Positions 35,799 through 46,665 of a stretch of 64,000 nt of DNA are shown one piece after another. Under the pieces are notes generated by a model, which did not search any database, had not been told where the DNA came from, and was given only the letters and a program-made list of their open reading frames with translations. Each line of letters opens with the position of its first letter. Positions within the stretch are counted from its first letter, which is position 1. The translations under genes and the position numbers were made by a program. This stretch comes from Herpetosiphon llansteffanensis (GTDB lineage: Bacteria > Chloroflexota > Chloroflexia > Chloroflexales > Herpetosiphonaceae), in NCBI RefSeq assembly GCF_003205875.1, contig NZ_PUBZ01000022.1, forward strand, positions 80,401 to 144,400. Reading direction: 5' to 3'.

Positions 35799-36176
35799 AT
35801 GTTAAAAGCAACGCCTCAGAGCGCCCAAATCGTAATCATTGAAGATAGTGCGACGGTGCGCGATATGCTTGCGCATATCATTCGCGATGAAGGCTACCAT
35901 GTGGCAACCTATACAACTGCTGTGGATGGGTTAAAATACTTACAGTCCAGCCCACTGCCGCGCCTGATATTGCTTGATCGTGTCTTGCCCTACATGTCGT
36001 CAGATGAATTTCTGCAAGCATTGCAAACCGAGCCAAGCCTGAGCGCGATTCCCGTGGTGATCATTTCGACCTATTTATACGACGAGCCAGCGCCGCTCCC
36101 CTATACGGTTGGCTACCTCGAAAAGCCAATCGCCATCGACGATTTGATGCAGGTGGTGCGGCGCTATTGTGATTAG
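35799..36176 (+). CDS. Stand-alone response-regulator receiver protein
   Basis: 125 residues, a receiver domain only: acidic pair in IVIIEDSATVRDML, phospho-acceptor Asp in LILLDRVLP, Ser/Thr in VVIIST and Lys in LEKP. No output domain, so it acts through protein contacts like CheY or Spo0F. AAGGAG seven nt upstream fixes the ATG at 35799. The ppc gene starts 38 nt later on the same strand; joint transcription is likely, though a link between the receiver and PEP carboxylase is not established. Confidence 0.9.
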   Translation: MLKATPQSAQIVIIEDSATVRDMLAHIIRDEGYHVATYTTAVDGLKYLQSSPLPRLILLDRVLPYMSSDEFLQALQTEPSLSAIPVVIISTYLYDEPAPLPYTVGYLEKPIAIDDLMQVVRRYCD

Positions 36177-36214
36177 GCTGCGGCCAGCGTGCCGCTATGG
36201 TTTGGAGTGTGGCG

Positions 36215-39004
36215 ATGTATACACCTGAAACCGACCGCACGCCGCTTTCTATGCTAATCCATTCCTTGGGGAATGTGCTTGGCGATGTGATTGTGGCCCA
36301 AGATGGGGTGTCAGCGTTTGAGCTTGAAGAAGATGTGCGCCAACGCACCAAGCAACGTCGAAGCGATGGTAAACTCCAGGAGACTCATGCGCTCACCGAG
36401 TTGGTTGGCCAATTGCCAGTCGCCCAACTTATGGGGCTGATCAAAGCCTTTACCCATTATTTTGGCTTGGTAAACTTGGCCGAAAGTGTTGAACGCCTGC
36501 GCGTGCTGGCCGAACGCGACCGCCAAAACGGCGATGCGCCGCGCTCAGAATCGGTTGAGTTGGCCTTGCAAGAGCTGCGCGAGCGTGGCATTACCGCCCA
36601 GCAAGTCCAAGATTTGCTCGATCATGCAGAGATTCGGCCAGTCTTTACGGCGCACCCAACCGAAGCCAAGCGCCGCACGACGCTCAAAAAACACCATCGG
36701 ATTGCTGAAGCAGCGCGCCAATTAACTGCTGAAACCACGTTTCAACGCCAACGCGAGCGCTTGCTCGAAGCGATTCGCGAGGAAATTGTGGCGCTGTGGC
36801 AAAGCGATGAAGTGCGAATTATCAAGCCAACCGTAATCGACGAAGTGAAGAATAATCTCTATTACTTTGAAGAATCATTGTTCGACATGATTCCGCAGCT
36901 CTATCGCGATACCGAAGCCTCGTTGCGCCGCATCTATCCTGAGCACGATTGGCATTTGCCAGCCTTCTTGCGCTTTGGCTCGTGGGTTGGCGGCGATCGC
37001 GATGGCAATCCATTTGTGATTCCATCGGTCACGGTTGAAACGCTTAAATTGTTGATGGGCCGTTCGTTGCGCGAGCATATTCACGCCGTCGAGCGCTTGA
37101 GCCATCGCTTAAGCCAATCGTCGCGCCAAGTGCCAATTAGCGAAGAGTTGGCTCAAACGTTAGTTCACGATGCGCCCTTGTTTCCCGAATTGGCACACGT
37201 GCTGGAGCGGCGCAATCCGCACGAGCCATATCGCCAAAAATGCTCCTATATTCACGCCAAACTGCATGCAACGCTGGCCTATGTTGAGCGCTACGAGCCA
37301 GATTGGGCACGCGGCGGTCATCGCCCAACAGAGGGCACGTGGTATGCCAACGCCAACGAATATCTCAGCGATTTGGCGACCATGGAATATAGTTTGCGCA
37401 CCAATGGCGCGGCTTCGGTCGCCGATGGCTTTTTACGTGATGTGCAATGCTCGGCCAAAGTATTTGGTTTGCACACCGCCACACTTGATATTCGCCAACA
37501 CAGCAGCCGCCACACCAGCGCCTTGAGCGAAATTTTTGAATATGCAGGCATCTGCGACGATTACGCCAGCCTCAGCCAAGCTGAACGCACTGCCATTTTG
37601 GAGCGTGAGCTAGCCAATAATCGGCCTTTAATTCCAACTCACTTATATTACAGCGCCGAAACGGTAGAGATTATCGAAACCTTTCGCACAATTCGGGCTG
37701 TGCTCTCCGATTTGAATGCAGAGGCGATCGAAACCTACATTATTTCGATGACTGAAGGCCCAAGCGATATTTTGGCGGTGCTGTTGCTGGCCCGCGAAGC
37801 TGGCATTTACCAGCCAGGCGAGCATAGTTGGCTCAATATCGTGCCATTATTTGAAACTGGAGCCGATTTGATCGCTGCGCCGGAGATTATGCACACGCTG
37901 CTTTCCAGCGAAGCCTATCGCCAACATTTGGTGTTGCGCAACGATGTGCAAGAAATTATGTTGGGCTATAGCGATTCCAATAAAGATGGCGGCTTTGCCG
38001 ATGCGCACTGGGCGCTGTATCTGGCCCAAGTTGCCTTGGCCGAAACCTGTTTTCGCCATCGGGTAGCGATGCGCTTGTTCCATGGTCGGGGCGGCGCGGT
38101 TGGACGTGGCGGCGGGCCTGCCAATCGGGCAATTTTGGGCCAACCACCAGGCACCGTTGGCGGACGCATCAAAATCACTGAACAAGGCGAGGTCATTAGC
38201 GACCGCTACGCCGAGCCAGAAACCGCCTATCGCCATCAGGAGCAGATTATCAACGCCGTTTTGCGCTCGTCGCTGGGCGTGAGCATTGCCCATATCAGCC
38301 CAGAATGGCAGGCAGCGATGAGCAGCTTGGCCCAAGTTTCGCGCAAGGTGTATCGTGGCTTGGTCTACGATCATCCGCATTTCTTAGAATATTTTCGCAA
38401 TGCTACGCCGATTACCGAAATTAGCCGCTTGAATATTGGCTCACGGCCAGCCAGCCGCAAAGCCAGCGACCGCATTGAAGATTTGCGGGCGATTCCATGG
38501 GTGTTTAGTTGGATGCAAAGTCGGCATACCTTGCCAGGTTGGTACGGCTTGGGCAGTGCCTTGGAGCATTTAATTCAAGCTGACGGCAACGGCTTAATCA
38601 CGCTGCAAGGCATGTACAACGATTGGCCATTCTTCCGCACAATGCTTGATAATGCCCAAATGATTTTATCCAAGGCCGATATGGATATTGCTGCCCAATA
38701 TGCCTTGCTTGTGCCCGACCAAGCCCTAGCCAACGAAATCTTTGGCCTGATCAAAGCCGAATACGAACTGACGGTTAAGTGGATTTGCGAGGTTGCTCAA
38801 ATTAACGAACTGCTCGATACCAACCCGATCTTGCAGCACTCGATTAAGCAGCGCAACCCCTATGTTGATCCATTAAGTTTTGTCCAAATCGAACTGTTGC
38901 GGCGGTTGCGCACCGATCCCGATGGGCTTGAACATGGCGACCTTGAGGATGCAATTTTGCTCAGCATCAACGGGATTGCTGCCGGCTTGAAAAATACGGG
39001 CTAG
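36215..39004 (+). CDS. ppc: Phosphoenolpyruvate carboxylase
   Basis: PEP carboxylase adds bicarbonate to PEP to make oxaloacetate, refilling the TCA cycle. The 929-residue protein is full length with the catalytic His in VFTAHPTEAKRR (H147), GGDRDGNPFV, MLGYSDSNKDGG, the FHGRGGAVGRGGGP loop and GSRPASRK. The C-terminus ends KNTG, as needed for the active site and effector site. GGAG about 9 nt ahead supports ATG 36215. Aconitase, another TCA enzyme, is the convergent neighbour. Confidence 0.97.
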   Translation: MYTPETDRTPLSMLIHSLGNVLGDVIVAQDGVSAFELEEDVRQRTKQRRSDGKLQETHALTELVGQLPVAQLMGLIKAFTHYFGLVNLAESVERLRVLAERDRQNGDAPRSESVELALQELRERGITAQQVQDLLDHAEIRPVFTAHPTEAKRRTTLKKHHRIAEAARQLTAETTFQRQRERLLEAIREEIVALWQSDEVRIIKPTVIDEVKNNLYYFEESLFDMIPQLYRDTEASLRRIYPEHDWHLPAFLRFGSWVGGDRDGNPFVIPSVTVETLKLLMGRSLREHIHAVERLSHRLSQSSRQVPISEELAQTLVHDAPLFPELAHVLERRNPHEPYRQKCSYIHAKLHATLAYVERYEPDWARGGHRPTEGTWYANANEYLSDLATMEYSLRTNGAASVADGFLRDVQCSAKVFGLHTATLDIRQHSSRHTSALSEIFEYAGICDDYASLSQAERTAILERELANNRPLIPTHLYYSAETVEIIETFRTIRAVLSDLNAEAIETYIISMTEGPSDILAVLLLAREAGIYQPGEHSWLNIVPLFETGADLIAAPEIMHTLLSSEAYRQHLVLRNDVQEIMLGYSDSNKDGGFADAHWALYLAQVALAETCFRHRVAMRLFHGRGGAVGRGGGPANRAILGQPPGTVGGRIKITEQGEVISDRYAEPETAYRHQEQIINAVLRSSLGVSIAHISPEWQAAMSSLAQVSRKVYRGLVYDHPHFLEYFRNATPITEISRLNIGSRPASRKASDRIEDLRAIPWVFSWMQSRHTLPGWYGLGSALEHLIQADGNGLITLQGMYNDWPFFRTMLDNAQMILSKADMDIAAQYALLVPDQALANEIFGLIKAEYELTVKWICEVAQINELLDTNPILQHSIKQRNPYVDPLSFVQIELLRRLRTDPDGLEHGDLEDAILLSINGIAAGLKNTG

Positions 39005-39006
39005 AA

Positions 39007-39262
39007 AAGGATGAAGTATGAGGGATGAGGAATGAAGTAAAATCAGAAGTCAAAAGGCAAAAAGCGAGGGATCAGGAGTCAGGGGCTGGGGATCAGGCAG
39101 GAAGAGCATAGAACATATGGGAGTAGGCTATTGGCTGATGGCTATTGGCTATCGGAACATTCTTCGTGAAATTCGTGGAATTCGTGGCTAAAAACTATCG
39201 CCCAAAGCCTATAGCCCATAGCCTATAGCCACACCTTCGTGCTCTTCGTGTCCTTCGTGGAT
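39007..39262. repeat. Heptamer and nonamer repeats between ppc and aconitase
   Basis: The 335-bp gap has no gene. 39010-39037 carries GGATGAA/GTATGAG/GGATGAG/GAATGAA heptamers; 39135-39160 and 39205-39233 carry CCTATAG/CCCATAG heptamers; 39165-39190 has TTCGTGAAA/TTCGTGGAA nonamers; 39233-39262 has CTTCGTGCT/CTTCGTGTC/CTTCGTGGA nonamers. Confidence 0.7.
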
Positions 39263-39290
39263 CAAAAGCCCATAGCCATTCGATACAACA

Positions 39291-39324
39291 AATCCCCATG
39301 CTGCCCGAAAACAGCATGGGGATT
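39291..39324 (-). terminator. Terminator of the aconitase gene
   Basis: Perfect 13-bp stem AATCCCCATGCTG/CAGCATGGGGATT (39291-39303, 39312-39324) with an 8-nt loop. Possibly bidirectional with ppc. Confidence 0.8.
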
Positions 39325-39339
39325 GTTGATTTTAGCGTA

Positions 39340-42057
39340 TTAGGCGGTTTTGGCCAATTGGCGCAGAACGGTGTGGAGAATCCCACCATTCTTGTAGTAT
39401 TCAACTTCAACTGGTGTGTCGATCCGCACCACTGCTTGGAAGCTGAGTTCGCTACCATCTGGGCGAACGGCGCGTACGGTCAACTCTGAGCGAGCTTGCA
39501 AATCGTCGTTGATGCCTTCAACTGAGAAGGTTTCATCGCCCTTCAAGCCGAGGCTGGCAGCCGATTCACCAGCGCGGTATTGCAATGGCAACACACCCAT
39601 GCCGACCAAGTTCGAGCGGTGAATCCGTTCGTAGCTTTCGGCGATGACGACTTTCACGCCCAACAAATACGTACCTTTGGCAGCCCAGTCGCGTGAGCTA
39701 CCAGTGCCGTATTCCTTGCCAGCCAAAATCACCAACGGCGTGCCGCTAGCTTGGTAGGCCATCGAGGCATCGTAGATTGATTGTTGTTCGCCGGTTGGGA
39801 AGTAGAGCGTATAACCGCCTTCAACCCCATTCAACAACAAGTTTTTCAGGCGGATGTTGGCAAATGTGCCACGCATCATCACTTCGTGGTTTCCACGGCG
39901 TGCGCCATACGAGTTGAAATCTTGGGGATCAACGCCGTTATCAATCAAATATTTAGCAGCTGGGCTGTTTTTGGCAATTGAACCTGCTGGCGAGATGTGG
40001 TCGGTGGTTACCGAATCGCCCAACAAGGCCAAAACCCGTGCGCCATTGATGTCGCCGATCGGCGCTGGCTCTGGCTGCAAATCTTGGAAGAATGGCGGGT
40101 GTTGGATATAGGTCGAGTCGTTGCTCCAAGCATAGATATCGCCAGTTGGTGCTTGCACCCGTTTCCAAGCATCGCTGCCAGCAAATACATTGCCATATTG
40201 TTGGGTAAACATTTCTGGCTTGATGGCTTTGCGCACGGTTTCTTGGATTTCGCTTTGGCTTGGCCAAATATCGCGCAAGTACACTGGATTGCCCTCTTTG
40301 TCGTTGCCCAATGGCTCGGTCGCCAAATCGAGGTTCATTGTACCAGCCAAGGCATAGGCGACAACCAATGGTGGCGATGCCAAGTAGGCGGCCTTGACCA
40401 ATGGATTGATCCGGCCTTCGAAGTTGCGGTTCCCGCTCAACACAGCGGCAGCAACCAACTCGCCTTCTTGCACGGCGGCAGCAACTGGCTCTGGCAGCGG
40501 CCCGCTATTGCCGATACAGGTTGTACAGCCGTAGCCAACGATGTGGAAGCCAAGCGCTTCAAGTGGCTCGATCAATTCTGCTTGTTCGAGGTAGCTTGAA
40601 ACCACGCGTGAGCCAGGGGCTAAGCTGGTTTTGACGTATGGGGCAACAGTCAAGCCTTTTTCAACAGCTTTTTTGGCCAACAGGCCAGCACCCAACATCA
40701 CCGATGGGTTCGAGGTGTTGGTACAGCTGGTGATCGAAGCGATAACAACTGCGCCATGGCCAATCGTGGCCGAGTGGCCGTTATTTTTCACGGTGGCGGT
40801 GCTTTCGGCCTTCTCAGGTGACAAGGCAAAACCACGCTCAGCAATTGGCGCGGTCAACGATTTTTGGAACGAAGCCTTGGTATTTGGCAATTCGACCCGA
40901 TCTTGTGGTCGCTTGGGGCCAGCAACGCTTGGCACAATCGTCGAGAGATCCAAGTGCACGGTGTCGGTGTATTCTGCTTCTGGCGAGCTGGCATCGAGGA
41001 ACAAGCCTTGGGCTTTGCTATAGGCTTCGACCAAATCGGCCAATTCATCGGAGCGGCCAGTGCTGCGCAAGAAGTGAATTGTTTCTTGATCGACTGGGAA
41101 GAAGCCCATGGTTGCGCCATATTCTGGAGCCATGTTGGCAATCGTCGCACGGTCTGACAAGGCCATATTGGCCACGCCAGGGCCATAGAATTCGACGAAT
41201 TTGCCGACCACACCTTTTTTGCGCAGCAATTCAGTCACGGTCAAAGCCAAGTCGGTGGCGGTAGCGCCTTCGGGCAATTGGCCAGTCACTTTGAAGCCAA
41301 TAACTTCTGGCAACAACATATAGATTGGTTGGCCGAGCATAACTGCTTCAGCTTCGATCCCGCCAACGCCCCAACCAACCACGCCAAGGCCGTTGATCAT
41401 CGTGGTGTGCGAGTCGGTACCAACCAATGAATCTGGCAAGGCTACCAATTCGCCTTCTTCGGTGAATACTTGAACCACTTTTGCCAAGTATTCAAGATTG
41501 ACTTGGTGCACAATCCCCGTTTCTGGTGGCACGACGCTGAAGTTATCGAAGGCTTGTTGGCCCCATTTCAAAAACTCATAGCGTTCGGCGTTGCGTTCAA
41601 ATTCGCGCTCTGCATTGAAGAACAAAGCCATTTTTGAGCCGAATTGATCAATTTGCACCGAGTGGTCGATGACCAAATCGACAGGAACCAGTGGATTAAT
41701 CCGTTGTGGATCGCCACCTTGTTGAGCCATTGCAGCGCGCATTGCAGCCAAGTCGACCACGGCAGGAACGCCGGTGAAGTCTTGCAAAATTACGCGAGCT
41801 GGCTTAAACGGAACTTCAATTTTTTCGGGGCTGGCGGCGTTCCAGCGAGCCATATTCTCAACATCTTGTTTGGTTACGGCAAAACCATCGTTGTTGCGCA
41901 ACATAGCTTCCAACAACACCTTAATTGAGAATGGCAGTTTGGAGACGGCGGCAATCCCATCTTCCTCGAGTTTGTTGAGCCGATAGTAGACCAACGACCG
42001 ATCACCGACGGTCAATGTGGCTTTGGCTCCGAAATCATCTTGGCGTTTGTGCGTCAT
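39340..42057 (-). CDS. acnA: Aconitate hydratase A
   Basis: Interconverts citrate and isocitrate through an exposed [4Fe-4S] cluster. The 905-residue protein has the cluster cysteines in SCTNTSNP and [11 protein letters not shown], the [19 protein letters not shown] substrate segment, and the swivel domain [13 protein letters not shown] with [14 protein letters not shown]. The layout is the AcnA/IRP type. AGAGG five nt ahead chooses ATG 42057 over a longer in-frame start. In many bacteria AcnA also binds mRNA when its cluster is lost; this cannot be judged here. Confidence 0.97.
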   Translation of the reverse strand: MTHKRQDDFGAKATLTVGDRSLVYYRLNKLEEDGIAAVSKLPFSIKVLLEAMLRNNDGFAVTKQDVENMARWNAASPEKIEVPFKPARVILQDFTGVPAVVDLAAMRAAMAQQGGDPQRINPLVPVDLVIDHSVQIDQFGSKMALFFNAEREFERNAERYEFLKWGQQAFDNFSVVPPETGIVHQVNLEYLAKVVQVFTEEGELVALPDSLVGTDSHTTMINGLGVVGWGVGGIEAEAVMLGQPIYMLLPEVIGFKVTGQLPEGATATDLALTVTELLRKKGVVGKFVEFYGPGVANMALSDRATIANMAPEYGATMGFFPVDQETIHFLRSTGRSDELADLVEAYSKAQGLFLDASSPEAEYTDTVHLDLSTIVPSVAGPKRPQDRVELPNTKASFQKSLTAPIAERGFALSPEKAESTATVKNNGHSATIGHGAVVIASITSCTNTSNPSVMLGAGLLAKKAVEKGLTVAPYVKTSLAPGSRVVSSYLEQAELIEPLEALGFHIVGYGCTTCIGNSGPLPEPVAAAVQEGELVAAAVLSGNRNFEGRINPLVKAAYLASPPLVVAYALAGTMNLDLATEPLGNDKEGNPVYLRDIWPSQSEIQETVRKAIKPEMFTQQYGNVFAGSDAWKRVQAPTGDIYAWSNDSTYIQHPPFFQDLQPEPAPIGDINGARVLALLGDSVTTDHISPAGSIAKNSPAAKYLIDNGVDPQDFNSYGARRGNHEVMMRGTFANIRLKNLLLNGVEGGYTLYFPTGEQQSIYDASMAYQASGTPLVILAGKEYGTGSSRDWAAKGTYLLGVKVVIAESYERIHRSNLVGMGVLPLQYRAGESAASLGLKGDETFSVEGINDDLQARSELTVRAVRPDGSELSFQAVVRIDTPVEVEYYKNGGILHTVLRQLAKTA

Positions 42058-42270
42058 CGCAACCTCTCTAGGCACTAATTCGTTAATTCCCAAGCATCAG
42101 GACATGCTGGTTCGAGAACAATTTCTCGTTTCTAGCTCTGCCTACTATGGTACTCGCCGCCTGCCGTTCCTGCAACTAGAGAGACCCTTGGTTTAACATA
42201 GGCATTATCTATGCTTAATCAAGGTTGTGATAGAAATTTATTAGGGCTTTTAAGAATTGTGTGGGTATTT

Positions 42271-42540
42271 CCCCTCACCCCAACCCCTCTCCCGTAGCGC
42301 GGGTGAGAGGGCTGGCTTTCAAGGGTCGGTGTTAAGATCCCCTCACCCCAACCCCTCTCCCGTAGCGCGGGCGAGGGGCTTTTACCCCGTGGTTTTGGCG
42401 AAATGTGTCGCTAAACGATGATTGGCTCCCCCTCGCCCGCGTTCAGTGGGAGAGGGGGCTGGGGGGTGAGGGAATGCTCCACAACCTCCCAATCGCTAAA
42501 AACCTACCCTTATAAGGAGAGGGGCATCGGGGGTGAGGGA
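42271..42540. repeat. GC-rich palindromic element cluster A2 (one full, two partial copies)
   Basis: The 486-bp gap 42058-42543 contains a left-half copy (42271-42320), a full copy (42339-42472) with the CCCCTCACCCC and GGGGGTGAGGG ends, and a right-end fragment (about 42514-42540). The fragment stops 3 nt before the O-methyltransferase stop codon. Non-coding; the rest of the gap (42058-42270) shows only AT-rich DNA. Confidence 0.8.
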
Positions 42541-42543
42541 ATC

Positions 42544-43215
42544 TTAGATCTGCTGCACAATTGCAATGGCAAAGCCATCGTAGCCTTTGCTGCCGACGGT
42601 TTGCAGCGCGGTAGCAGTGAGCTTGGGGTTCGCAGCCAAATCAGCAAACAATTGACGCGTGCCTTGAATCGCTGGGTCAGGATTGTTAGCATCGGTGACG
42701 GCTCCACTCCGCACCACATTATCGCCAATAATCACCGTGCCAACACGAGCAAATTTGAGCGCCCAAGCCAAATAATGGGGATTATTCGGCTTATCTGCAT
42801 CAATAAAAATAAGATCAAATGGCTCAATAGCTTCATCGGCTAATTGAGCCAAGCTATCTAAGGCCGCGCCAACCCGCACCTCGACCTTATTGCTCAAGCC
42901 AGCCTTGGCAAGATTGGCCTTGGCAACCTCGGCATGATGCGGCTCATATTCCAGCGTGATCAATGTGCCATCTGCAGGCAAGGCCCGAGCCAACCAAATA
43001 GAGCTATAGCCGCCCAAGGTGCCAATTTCTAAAATGCGTTTCGCACCACACATCAGCGCAAATAGGTGTAGCAATTTGCCTTGGTTGGGCGCAACATTGA
43101 TTGGCGGCAAGCCTGCATCGGCGCTCGCTTGCAAGGCTGATTCCAAAATCGGATCAGCCTGCACCAACGAATCGGAAATAAACTGATCAACTGCATCCCA
43201 TGTTGCTTGATTCAT
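42544..43215 (-). CDS. Class I SAM-dependent O-methyltransferase (family 3)
   Basis: 223 residues of the caffeoyl-CoA/catechol O-methyltransferase fold: SAM site ILEIGTLGGYSSIWLARAL (about 60-78), acidic TLEYEP, and metal-binding FDLIFIDADKPN and GDNV segments. These enzymes methylate catechol-like hydroxyls with a divalent metal; substrate unknown. The AGGAGG ribosome site (43221-43226) overlaps the end of the helicase gene and only 9 nt separate the two, so they form an operon. Confidence 0.92.
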   Translation of the reverse strand: MNQATWDAVDQFISDSLVQADPILESALQASADAGLPPINVAPNQGKLLHLFALMCGAKRILEIGTLGGYSSIWLARALPADGTLITLEYEPHHAEVAKANLAKAGLSNKVEVRVGAALDSLAQLADEAIEPFDLIFIDADKPNNPHYLAWALKFARVGTVIIGDNVVRSGAVTDANNPDPAIQGTRQLFADLAANPKLTATALQTVGSKGYDGFAIAIVQQI

Positions 43216-43224
43216 CGCATCCTC

Positions 43225-45501
43225 CTAGACTCGTTCGAGTTTGGCGAAGGCAGCGAGCAGTTTTTTCACGCCTTTGCCAGGAAACGCCACTGTTACTTCT
43301 TCGTCGTCGCCAACCATTTTACTGCTGACGACAACGCCCTCGCCAAAATTGGCATGGCGCACTTTATCGCCAGCGTTATAACTGGCGGCGCTTGGCTCGC
43401 GTTCTGGGCGTTTGGGTCGGGCTGGCCCACTTGTGCCACTCCACATGCTGCTCGGGCTTGGTTGCGCTCCCCGCGTGCGTTGCGGCGTGCTGCTTTGCCA
43501 TTGGGTCGCAGCATGCACTGGCATTTGCTTGACCTCACGAATGGGCGTGCGCTGCAGCAAATCTTTGGGAATATCGCCCAAAAAGCGCGAAGGAATGGTT
43601 AAATCGGTGCGGCCCCATGTGGCGCGTTTGAAGGCATAGAGCATATACAGCCGTTGTTTAGCGCGAGTCGTGCCAACATACAACAAGCGCCGTTCTTCTT
43701 CGATACTTTCAGGATCGTCAATCGAGCGCCCGTGGGGCAATAATCCTTCTTCCAGCCCAGCCAAAAATACCACCGGATATTCAAGGCCTTTGGCTTGGTG
43801 CAAGGTAATTAAGGTCACGCCTGGTTCGCGAGCTTTGCTGGTGTCAAGGCTATCAACATCGCTGACCAACGCTACTTCTTCTAAAAAGCGTGGCAATTGA
43901 TCCTCGGTTGGCAAGGCTAAATATTCCATACTGACATTTTGCAATTCGAGAATATTTTCCCAGCGTTCAGCGCCTTCTTCCTCGCCATACTCGGCCACCA
44001 AGAGATCTTGGAATGGCACGCGCTCGAGCAAGCGTTGAATCAATTCACCAAGCATTAAATCGTGGCGCAGATCGCGTAGCCCAGCCACCAATTTTTGAAA
44101 TTGCTCGACGGCGTTGCGCGCTCGGCCACCAATTGGTGGATTTTGGGCCTCGTTGGTAACTAACAGTTCTAGCGCATCCCAAATTGAAATATCGAGATTG
44201 CGCGCCCATTGCAGCAACTCTTGTTGGGTGCGATCGCCAATGCTGCGGCCTGGCACGTTAATCACCCGCAGCAAACTAACTTCGTCGTGCGGGTTATGGA
44301 TGATGCGCAGATAGGCCACAATATCTTTAATTTCTTTGCGCTCGTAGAAGCGCGTGCCGCCGACCAACTTGTAGCGTAGGCCACGGCTAATCATCGCTTC
44401 TTCAAAGGCTCGCGATTGGGCATTGGTACGATACATCACAGCAAAATCGTCAAGCGAACGACCATCGCGACCGCGAATGCGCATAATTTCGTCGGCAACC
44501 CAACGGGCTTCCTCGTTGTGATCGTAGGCCTCGACCAGCGAAACCAAGTCGCCTTCCTGCTGATCAGTCCAGATTTTGGTGGTATGGCGACGATCGTGGG
44601 CTGCATCGATGATCGATTGGGCCACATCGAGAATTGGTTGGGTTGAACGGTAATTTTGCTCGAGGGGAATAATTTGCACATCGGGATGCGCTTCTTCAAA
44701 TTCGCGCACATTGGCCAAGCGCGCGCCACGCCAGGCATAAATTGATTGCTGAATATCGCCGATTAAAAAGTAGTTGTTGTGGCCAGCGCCAACGTGATTG
44801 ACCAACGAAAATTGCACCCGATTGGTATCTTGCACTTCGTCGACCATCACATGGACGTAGCGCTCAGCGTAACGGGCCAGCACTTCGGGATGATATTCAA
44901 ACAAATTAACCGTTTTGAGCAGCAAATCATCAAAATCAAGCGCATTATTGGCGAATAATTGCTTCTCGTAGCGTTCATAACAGCGCAGCACAATTTCATC
45001 AAAATAGCTGCTGACGCTGCGGGCAAATTCGGCTACGCCAATTAATTCGTTTTTGGCGGCAGAAATGCGGGCGTGGATCGAACGCGGGTTATATTGCTTC
45101 TCGCTTAAATCCAATTCGCGCAAAATCTGCTTCATCACCCGCTGCTGATCGTCTGCATCGTAGACCACAAAGTCGTTGGCGCGTTGCAAGTGCTGAATAT
45201 CGCGCCGCAGCCAACGGGCACAAATCGAGTGGAATGTGCCCATCATCACATCGTGGGCGCGACTTTCGCCAATTAAATTGCCAAGCCGTTCGCGCATTTC
45301 GCGGGCAGCCTTGTTGGTAAAGGTCACCGCCAAAATGTTATAGGGGCGCACGCCAACTTCATTAATCAAATAGGCAATACGATGAGTGAGCACGCGGGTC
45401 TTGCCTGAGCCTGGGCCAGCCAGCACCAACACTGGCCCATGAATCGCTTGGACTGCGCGTTGTTGTTGAGCATTCAGCCCAATCAGCAGCGGGTGAGTCA
45501 T
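43225..45501 (-). CDS. pcrA: UvrD/PcrA-type superfamily 1A DNA helicase
   Basis: A 758-residue 3'-5' helicase acting in repair and in removing RecA and stalled polymerases. Walker A LAGPGSGKTRVLTHR (about 32), VDEVQDTN as motif II, QSIYAWRGA, LEQNYRST, TLHQAKGLEYPVVFLAGLEEG and the VGTTRAKQRL motif VI are all present. The C-terminus has the PcrA-type tail that contacts RNA polymerase (KVRHANFGEGVVVS...VKKLLAAFAKLE). AAGGA eight nt upstream sets ATG 45501. I use pcrA because the tail matches that group; uvrD would be equally acceptable. Confidence 0.93.
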   Translation of the reverse strand: MTHPLLIGLNAQQQRAVQAIHGPVLVLAGPGSGKTRVLTHRIAYLINEVGVRPYNILAVTFTNKAAREMRERLGNLIGESRAHDVMMGTFHSICARWLRRDIQHLQRANDFVVYDADDQQRVMKQILRELDLSEKQYNPRSIHARISAAKNELIGVAEFARSVSSYFDEIVLRCYERYEKQLFANNALDFDDLLLKTVNLFEYHPEVLARYAERYVHVMVDEVQDTNRVQFSLVNHVGAGHNNYFLIGDIQQSIYAWRGARLANVREFEEAHPDVQIIPLEQNYRSTQPILDVAQSIIDAAHDRRHTTKIWTDQQEGDLVSLVEAYDHNEEARWVADEIMRIRGRDGRSLDDFAVMYRTNAQSRAFEEAMISRGLRYKLVGGTRFYERKEIKDIVAYLRIIHNPHDEVSLLRVINVPGRSIGDRTQQELLQWARNLDISIWDALELLVTNEAQNPPIGGRARNAVEQFQKLVAGLRDLRHDLMLGELIQRLLERVPFQDLLVAEYGEEEGAERWENILELQNVSMEYLALPTEDQLPRFLEEVALVSDVDSLDTSKAREPGVTLITLHQAKGLEYPVVFLAGLEEGLLPHGRSIDDPESIEEERRLLYVGTTRAKQRLYMLYAFKRATWGRTDLTIPSRFLGDIPKDLLQRTPIREVKQMPVHAATQWQSSTPQRTRGAQPSPSSMWSGTSGPARPKRPEREPSAASYNAGDKVRHANFGEGVVVSSKMVGDDEEVTVAFPGKGVKKLLAAFAKLERV

Positions 45502-45630
45502 TGATCTAGTCCTTACATGACGGTCAAAAACCGTGATCGATGTCAATCTTGCTGGCTCTATTGTACCCGTTCCGGCGCTGTGTTGGAACAGGTGAGCGAA
45601 AGCAAAAAAATGATTGGCGATAGCAAGGGC

Positions 45631-46665
45631 TTAGGCTGTTTGATTCAGCTTGGTGTTGCTGGTTTTGCTGGTTTTGCGTTGAAACAGGCTGCGCCAACTT
45701 TTACGGTGAGGCCGCGTAATATCCAACTGGCGGCGCAAGCCTTCGCTGGTGAGCGTAAAACCAACTAACAGCAACACCATCAAAATGCCAGCAAACACCG
45801 AGACCCAAGGCGAACGGCTATATTGGCCAAAGAAATCCGAAAGCATCTGGCCTAGCTCCGGTTGGCTGGCTTTTTGTTTGACAATATCAGGCAAGGGAAC
45901 ATCTTTGGTATAATCGCTGTAGACATAACTACCGCCAATAAAATAGCCCAAATAGCCAAGCTCGGCCACAATCAAGGTAACGGCAGTTAATTCGCTGGCC
46001 AGCAACATCGGCAACAGTGGCAGCATTTGGGGCAAAATATAGCGATAGGCAATTTGCCAGCGGTTAAGGCCAATCGCATGGGCACTTTCTAAATACTGGG
46101 CCTGTAACACCTTCTGCACTTGACCTTGAATCACACTTGCGCTATTGACCCAACCAGTTAAACATAAGGCGATCAGAAAGGTGCTCATGCCAGCCTTATT
46201 GGCAATCAGCGGCGTAGTGCCCTGATAGGTCAGCAGCGGTGTCCCAGTCGTCCAGATCAAATAGCCCAAGGCAATAATCAAAATTGGGATGGCGCTGGTA
46301 ATGCTCATCATCGTATCGAGCACCCAAGCTACCCGTTGACCCAATAACCCGGTAATGCCGCCAATTGCCATGCCAATCACCAAGCGCACACTGGCAATAA
46401 TGGCACATAAAATCAAGGTTGGCCGCACCGCCCACAATAAGCGGCTCAGCAAATCGCGGCTAATATCGTCGAAACCCAAGGGATGTTCAGGGTGAACAAA
46501 TGGTGGCAAGGCTTCGCGCGGCGGGCCACCATAAAACTTGCCTTGATAGCGAAACGAACGATTTTCGGCCAGCGGATCATGCGGCGCAAGGCTCGGGCCG
46601 AAAATCGCAATCAACAACATCAAACCAGTAATCAACAAACCTAAGGTTAATGGCAGATTTTTCAT
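45631..46665 (-). CDS. ABC transporter permease, DppC/OppC type
   Basis: 344 residues with an N-terminal helix (LTLGLLITGLMLLIAIFGPS), a periplasmic loop containing HPLGFDDISRDLLSRLLW, then the five-helix permease core and an EAA-type loop (ESAHAIGLNRWQIAYRYILP). This is the second permease subunit of nickel/peptide-type importers. Its ATG follows the stop of the DppB-type gene with no gap. The expected binding protein and ATPases are not in the window. The C-terminus is basic and Ser/Thr rich. Confidence 0.9.
   Translation of the reverse strand: MKNLPLTLGLLITGLMLLIAIFGPSLAPHDPLAENRSFRYQGKFYGGPPREALPPFVHPEHPLGFDDISRDLLSRLLWAVRPTLILCAIIASVRLVIGMAIGGITGLLGQRVAWVLDTMMSITSAIPILIIALGYLIWTTGTPLLTYQGTTPLIANKAGMSTFLIALCLTGWVNSASVIQGQVQKVLQAQYLESAHAIGLNRWQIAYRYILPQMLPLLPMLLASELTAVTLIVAELGYLGYFIGGSYVYSDYTKDVPLPDIVKQKASQPELGQMLSDFFGQYSRSPWVSVFAGILMVLLLVGFTLTSEGLRRQLDITRPHRKSWRSLFQRKTSKTSNTKLNQTA

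Noticed and set aside
45517..45768. 83-residue + strand frame between helicase and permease genes
   Set aside because: No ribosome site, overlaps the permease 3' end and the helicase promoter region.
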